This document shows positions 59,412 through 64,000 of a stretch of 64,000 nucleotides of DNA, piece by piece; position 1 is the stretch's first letter, and each line of letters starts with the position of its first letter. The translations under genes and the position numbers were made by a program. The stretch lies in NCBI RefSeq assembly GCF_016545825.1, contig NC_052616.1:7812001-7876000 (forward strand), in the 5' to 3' direction. The DNA comes from Eucalyptus grandis. Lineage: Eukaryota > Streptophyta > Magnoliopsida > Myrtales > Myrtaceae. The notes beneath the pieces were generated by a model, which did not search any database, was not told where the DNA came from, and saw only the letters and a program-made list of their open reading frames with translations.

Positions 59412-59520
59412 GTCTCTCTCTTTCTCTTTTCCCTCATGCGAATTCTCCCCCTCCCCCACCGAATACCTCTGCCGGTTCCAACGTTGCTTCTCCTTCCTTT
59501 TCTACTTTTTGTCTTTTCAA
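58105..59520. repeat. Three tandem copies of a CT-rich segment
   Basis: Seen: a segment beginning GGAAAAGAAATTATCGG, then AATAATAAAAGTAATAAG, then long CT-rich sequence ending TTTCCCCC..GATCTTTCCCCC, repeats at about 58330-58640, 58645-58915 and 59050-59510. The first and third also share a lead-in with TTTCGGGAAT and GTGTCATAATT. The start (58120-58160, GTGTGACATCCTGAATTTCG) has the look of an LTR end, so this may be an LTR with internal tandem duplication, but I cannot find both ends. Confidence 0.6.
59150..59284. repeat. 45-bp unit, three exact tandem copies
   Basis: Units at 59150-59194, 59195-59239 and 59240-59284. Each starts AATAATGTTATTATC and ends TTTTCTTCTC, with no difference seen between copies. 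It lies inside the third CT-rich segment. The identity suggests a very recent slippage or duplication. Confidence 0.9.
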
Positions 59521-59739
59521 ACTCTCATACTCTAACCACAAGGATTTGCCCTAATGGCCACCATTTCAATATAGAAGGGGGATGTGGAGGATTCGAATCT
59601 CCACATTCTCAAAGGGTTGGGGTGGGGACAATTAAGTTTCAAAAGTGGGTTTCGACTCTCACGCCTTACAATGAGATAGGGTAAAAGTCTGAGAGTGAAT
59701 GTTAGAATAGGAATAAAGTAGAACTGACCAAAGAAAAAA

Positions 59740-59945
59740 AAAACTCTCACACACTCTCTCTCTCTTATCTCCTCTTCTCACTCTCTCTCTCTCTCTCTCG
59801 ATACTCTCTCTCTCTCTCCTTTGGTTCGAGCAAGCCAAAAAAAAAAAACTCTCACACTCTCTCTCTTATCTCCTCTTCTCACTCTCTCAATACTCTCTCT
59901 CTCTCTCTCTCAGTACTCTCTCTCTCTCTCCTCTAGTTCGAGCAA
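59740..59945. repeat. CT microsatellite cluster
   Basis: Several CT runs, with a stretch of about 90 bp (AAAAAACTCTCACAC.. to TCGAGCAAGCC) repeated twice (59740-59838 and 59845-59950). Confidence 0.85.
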
Positions 59946-62545
59946 GCCAGCGAAATGGAAGCAAAAAAATAAGTGAAGACAGCAGTGTTGAAAGAAGAAA
60001 ACCGGATCAACTCGTCGTCGCCGCCCGCGCTTCGCCACCCACACGTCGCCCGTGCACTCCACCGTTCACCGTTCGCCCTCCGCCTCTCCCTCACCCTCCT
60101 CAGTTGCCGTCGACACCTTCTTTCTTCCCCTCCGTCCACTGCTCGACGTCCCCAGCAAATTTGGGAGGACGCCGGAGCAGGCAGCAGCAACCGGCGTCGG
60201 CTAAAGGAGCCGCCACTCGCCATTCTGCTGTCCACCACCACCACCGAGCTGCCGTCTCTCCCCTCACACCAATCCAGCACCATCCAGTTCCAATCGCCTC
60301 TGCCTAGCCCTGTTCGGCCACCACAGGTGGCTGCCCGACCACCTCCGACCACCGTTAGGCCTCACTGGAGCTCCCCTCGCCCTCCTCCGGCCTTGCCTCA
60401 CCTCTCAGCCACCGGACCAGCTGTCGCGACCTCTTTTTTTTTTTCGGCGCCCGCAATCGGGTACGAGCGCCTAAGGAGGCTAATGGCTCGGCTGAATTTA
60501 ATTATGCCCGGACTCTCCCAAGTCCACCAATTCACGACTTTAATAGTCTGAGTTTTTAACCCGTAAATCAATTTTTAAATTGGAGTCGCCACTAATCGAT
60601 TTGGGGTGGGTCGATTAGAAACCCAAGCGAAGTATCGGGAGAAATACTCGCTCTGCGCAACCCAGAGAAATTAGGATCGGGGACTTGATTACACTAGTTA
60701 ATCACTAATGCCCTTTCGGTACCTAATCTTGTTTAAACCCCGAGGTTTTTGGATGTTCGAGGGATTTTCCATGCATTTTGGGAGGAAAAACATTTTTTGA
60801 GTATTTTTCTCATTTTTTGGACATAAAAGGGATTTTTTAGTATTTTTTGGAAAAGTACAAGTCTTTTTGGCTTTTTCTGAATTTTTTTGGCTTTTTCATG
60901 AATTTTTGGCTTTTTTTTTGGATTTTTGGCATTTTTTGGAAAATATGAAATTTTTTTGATTTTTTTGATTTTTGGAAAATAAAATATTTTTTTTTTTTAA
61001 TATTTTTTAATATTTTTGGAAAATAAATTATTTTTTGATTTTTCTCGATTTTTTAGAAAATAAAACATTTTTCGATTTTTTGGAAATTAAAACATTTTTT
61101 AATATTTTTTGAAAATAAAATATTTATTATTTTATATTAAAATAAAAAAATAAAACCGACCCGGGTCGGATCCGCGGGTTGGGTCCGACCCGAGTCGGCG
61201 ACCCAAACGCGGACGGGCCTGCGTTGCGGGCCCGACTCGGATTTTCATCTTTTTCCTTTTTTTTTAAATTTTTTTTTTAAAAACGACGCCGTCGCCGGGC
61301 GTTTGGGGACGCCCGGCCCGGCCCGACGACCCGGATCCATTGACCCGCTCCGCGACCCGGCTCCCTGCGAACCCTACCCGACTCGGCTCCGATTCGTGAC
61401 CCGACCTTCCGCCGCCCAAAAACCGCGGAAACCCTACCCGACTCGCCAACCCGGCTCCGACTCCACGACCCGGAAAATCGCAAACCCTAGGGTTCGCGAA
61501 TCCACGGCGCCGAGGGGGAAATCGAGGCATTGCGGCGGCAACGGCGGCGGCGGTGACGGCGACAGCAAAGACAACGATGACGGCAGAATATGACGAATGC
61601 GATGAACGGCGAAGGCGACGACGAAGGCGACGGCGGAATACGGCGAATTCGGCGAAGGCGACGGCGACGGCCCTTTTACCTTTCCTCAAACAGGGACGAT
61701 GAACGGTGATGGCAGGGATCGATTGACGACGGCCTCACGGGGGGGGACGACACAAACCTTTGAAGCAACGGCGTCGGGACTTGGCCAGGGCGAATGGTGG
61801 CGGTACAGCGTTCGACGGCAACAGCAGCAAGAAAACTCCAAATCTGAGGCGCCGCAGATCTCGGCCGGACCTTCCTCGGCCTTGATTTCTCCTCACTCAG
61901 GCCAGATCCGAGCCTCCACCGGCCGGATCTGACCTTCTCGAGGTCGCTCGCCGCCTGCCTTCCCCGAAGTCTCTCGGTGGAAGGTGGGCCGAGCTCGTGA
62001 CTCGAGCTCTCTCCTGCGCTCGCCCTTCAACCCTTCCCGATGTCTCTCAGTGAAGGATTTCTGAGCTCGCCACGCCCTCCAACAATGCTTGCGGCCACCT
62101 ATTTATAGGCGAAGGAACTCCGGTCGACGGAGGGGCTCGGTCGCCGGCCTCCGACTTGCCCACCAGTTCCGCTCGGCTGAACCGGTGTCCCATCGAGCTT
62201 TCAAATGGCTCGCTCGGCATTAATGGTGCCTGCGATCTTATCCCCTCCGGCCGACGTCGCCCTACACTCCTCGGCCGTAGGCCGTCCTTCGCGCGCGTCG
62301 CTGGCCACCGCGCGTGAGATGCAAGCGACTGAGGAAGAAGAAGACAGGAGGAAGAAGAAGAAAGAAAAGGGGCCGGGCCAAGGGTGAAGGAAAATGGGCC
62401 ATATGGGCCACGCGGAGGGGGAAGAGAAAGGGAAAAGAAAAAGGGCTGGGCTTTTGCTTTTTTTTTTTTTGTTTATTAATTATCTTATTTATCCGAAATA
62501 AAATAAAAACTTAATAAAATAAAATTAACCTAAATAAAATTGAGG
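59946..62545. mobile_element. GC-rich, retrotransposon-like sequence (tentative)
   Basis: Contains proline-rich, low-complexity frames (59973-60551), then a conserved-looking stretch TTGGAGTCGCCACTAATCG at 60570-60600, then a T-rich block (60780-61280), then GC-rich sequence with CGACCCGG words (61160-61500), and ends at GAGGTGTCAACA near 62545. From memory, text like GGAGTCGCCAC.. occurs in the untranslated leaders of large Ty3-type plant elements. I do not see gag or pol, or a pair of LTRs. Treat as an inference. Confidence 0.4.
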
Positions 62546-62825
62546 TGTCAACAACCCCCTCTTTGAAGGTGAGCTCGCAGAGGTTGCATTCAAAGACAGA
62601 CGATGCCTCAATTTTATCCATACATGCGTAGCGAGATTATATTTTATTTGGGATCTATTATTCTATGTAGGAAAAGAGCAATATAACTTTACATATACTA
62701 AGACAGATAAGAAGATACCTGCAGTTACTTACCGGGAGTGAGTGAGATAGGGTGTGAACCCCGAGTTTTGGCAAGTATCAAGGCGTCATCTTACCTGGTG
62801 ATATGAAGAGGTTGCTTTTCGAGGG
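62546..62825. other. Spacer before the minisatellites
   Basis: Begins ACAACCCCCTCTTTGAAGG. AT-moderate, no gene seen. Confidence 0.4.
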
Positions 62826-63055
62826 CTCGAACCATTCTTCGATCGCCTGTTAAAACAATCAATGATTTGTCTAGGACCCGAACCTTTTTTCGGTCGCCTT
62901 GACGGGAGATTGCTCCTTCAGGGACCCGAACCATTCTTCGGTCGCTGCGGAGTAATCGTGGTTTGTCTCGGACCCGAACCATTCTTCGGTCGCCTGTTAA
63001 AACAATCCATGATTTGTCTAGGACCCGAACCTTTCTTCGGTTGCCTTGACGGGAG
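62826..63055. repeat. Minisatellite 1 (~45-51 bp unit, 5 copies)
   Basis: Unit core GACCCGAACCATTCTTCGG; spacing about 45-51 bp. Copies differ at several bases. On the plus strand it reads as repeats of LGPEPFFGR. Confidence 0.85.
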
Positions 63056-63064
63056 ATGCCTCGA

Positions 63065-63440
63065 CCTTTCTCAGGGCATCTCATTTGTGGGTGCCTGATT
63101 TGTATCAAGGACACCAGTTGGTACCCGACCTTTCTCGGGAGATGAGCCGACCTTTCTCAGAGCATCTGTTTTGCTGGGGTGTCCGACTTCTGTCAAAGAC
63201 ACTAGTTGGAACCCGACCTTTCTCGGGAGGATGCACCGACCTTTCTCAGGGCATCGATTTGTGGGGCGTCTGACTTCTGTCGAAGACACTAGTTGGAACC
63301 CGACCTTTCTCGGGAAGATGCGCCGACCTTTCTCAGGGCATCTGTTTTGTGGGGCGTCTGACTTCTGTCGAAGACACCAGTTGGAACCCGACCTTTCTCG
63401 GGAAGATGCGCCGACCTTTCTCAGGGCATCTGTTTTGGGG
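63065..63440. repeat. Minisatellite 2 (87-bp unit, ~4 copies)
   Basis: Unit marked by ACCCGACCTTTCTCGGGA at about 63123, 63211, 63298 and 63385, with GACTTCTGTC.AAGACAC between. The 87-bp period is 29 codons, and one minus-strand frame stays open across all copies. Confidence 0.85.
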
Positions 63441-63655
63441 CGATACCTAGACATTCACAAGCATATCAAAGAGTACCTGGATATTCACAAGTACTAACAT
63501 GAAGGATGTTTGGGCCTTTGCATGCGTCGAAATAGGTATTTGGCTGACCATAGGCATTGAAAGGGTATTTGGATGATCACAATTATGAATTCTCGGGGGA
63601 TACTTGGACATTCACAAGTATCGAAGGGGTACCTGGATGATCATAGGTACAAACT
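63441..63655. repeat. Degenerate short repeats between minisatellites
   Basis: Words such as ACCTGGAT.ATCA, GGACATTCACAAGTA and GGTATTTGG recur irregularly about every 30-50 bp; a linked but decayed repeat. Confidence 0.6.
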
Positions 63656-64000
63656 CTTGGTGCATGGAATATCGAGGATGTACCTAAGATGTTCGTGAAG
63701 GTCTCTCACCTCTTGGTAATTGGGAATATCGAGGGCGTGCCTTGCATATTCATGAAGGTCTCTCACCTCCTGATAATTGGGAATATCGAGGACGTGCCTG
63801 AGATATTCGTGAAGGTCTCTCACCTCCTGGTAAAGGGGAATATCGAGGGCGTACCTAAGATATTCATGAAGGTCTCTCACCTCCTGGTAAATAGGAATAT
63901 CGAGGATGTACCTGGGATATTCGTGAAGGTCTCTCACCTCCTAGTAAAGGGGAATATCGAGGACATACCTCACATATTCATGAAGGTCTCTCACCTCCTG
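63656..64000. repeat. Minisatellite 3 (57-bp unit, at least 6 copies, off right edge)
   Basis: Unit marked by GAATATCGAGG and AAGGTCTCTCACCTCC, every 57 bp (first unit 56 bp). 57 bp is 19 codons. One minus-strand frame is open across all copies and reads repeats of EVRDLHEY..DIP. The array continues past 64000. Confidence 0.9.

Noticed and set aside
59006..59684. Open frames of 176-182 codons
   Set aside because: They consist of CT-repeat-encoded S/L/F runs and the three 45-bp repeats.
61264..61689. 141-codon arginine/alanine-rich frame
   Set aside because: GC-rich, GGC/GAC-repeat composition with equally open opposite strand. More likely retrotransposon leader or LTR sequence.
63656..64000. 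Regular repeats that could suggest a CRISPR array
   Set aside because: The whole 57-bp unit is repeated with no unique spacers, and the genome is that of a plant. It is a minisatellite.

Overview
The window is nuclear DNA of a flowering plant, very probably a woody eudicot. The evidence is plant L-type lectin receptor kinases (LecRKs), Ty1/copia elements primed by initiator-Met tRNA, many MITE-like inverted-repeat elements, a plastid rpl2 fragment and long CT/GA microsatellites. Large LecRK arrays of this kind make me think of Myrtales, but that is recollection and not proof.

Layout. From 1 to about 51.5 kb there is a tandem, partly decayed cluster of LecRK loci, all read on the minus strand. 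Only one has a complete lectin + transmembrane + kinase reading frame (32071-34215). Two near-identical loci (6334-7584 and 45269-46516) are intact kinases that keep the membrane segment but have lost the lectin domain. The rest are pseudogenes: 1-1377 (stop codon plus a solo LTR), 10168-11175, 12289-12716, 26136-28145, and 49131-51452 (split by inserted repeats). Two short LecRK kinase fragments (24100-24215 and 30055-30176) lie on the opposite strand.

Duplication history. A block of about 8 kb is present twice (about 1613-10510 and 36942-49500). Copy 1 carries a 1.1-kb inverted-repeat element that copy 2 lacks. Copy 2 carries a 4.65-kb copia element that copy 1 lacks. A second tandem duplication of about 6 kb covers 23693-29660 and 29673-35400. 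Six kinase 3' ends share a conserved flank of about 1.0-1.3 kb, and a 5' distal module occurs three times, so the units can be traced. Inside the large block is an inverted pair of GC-rich arrays with units of about 145 bp.

Mobile elements. There is a solo LTR with a perfect 5-bp target duplication (292-555); a degenerate Tnt1/Tork-like copia with an unusual order of RT/RNase H, LTR, RNase H, LTR (13965-17478); a young copia with a 5-bp target duplication and nearly identical LTRs (38704-43355); and several inverted-repeat elements (1991-3096, 18469-18803, 20114-20350, 35401-36421, 52651-53136).

The right part (52-64 kb) has no gene I can name. It holds possible exons of unidentified genes, tandemly repeated CT-rich segments, GC-rich retrotransposon-like sequence, and at the right edge three consecutive minisatellites, the last running off the window.

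I found no tRNA, rRNA or CRISPR. The intact kinases would act as plasma-membrane signalling proteins; the other loci are the debris of birth-and-death evolution.
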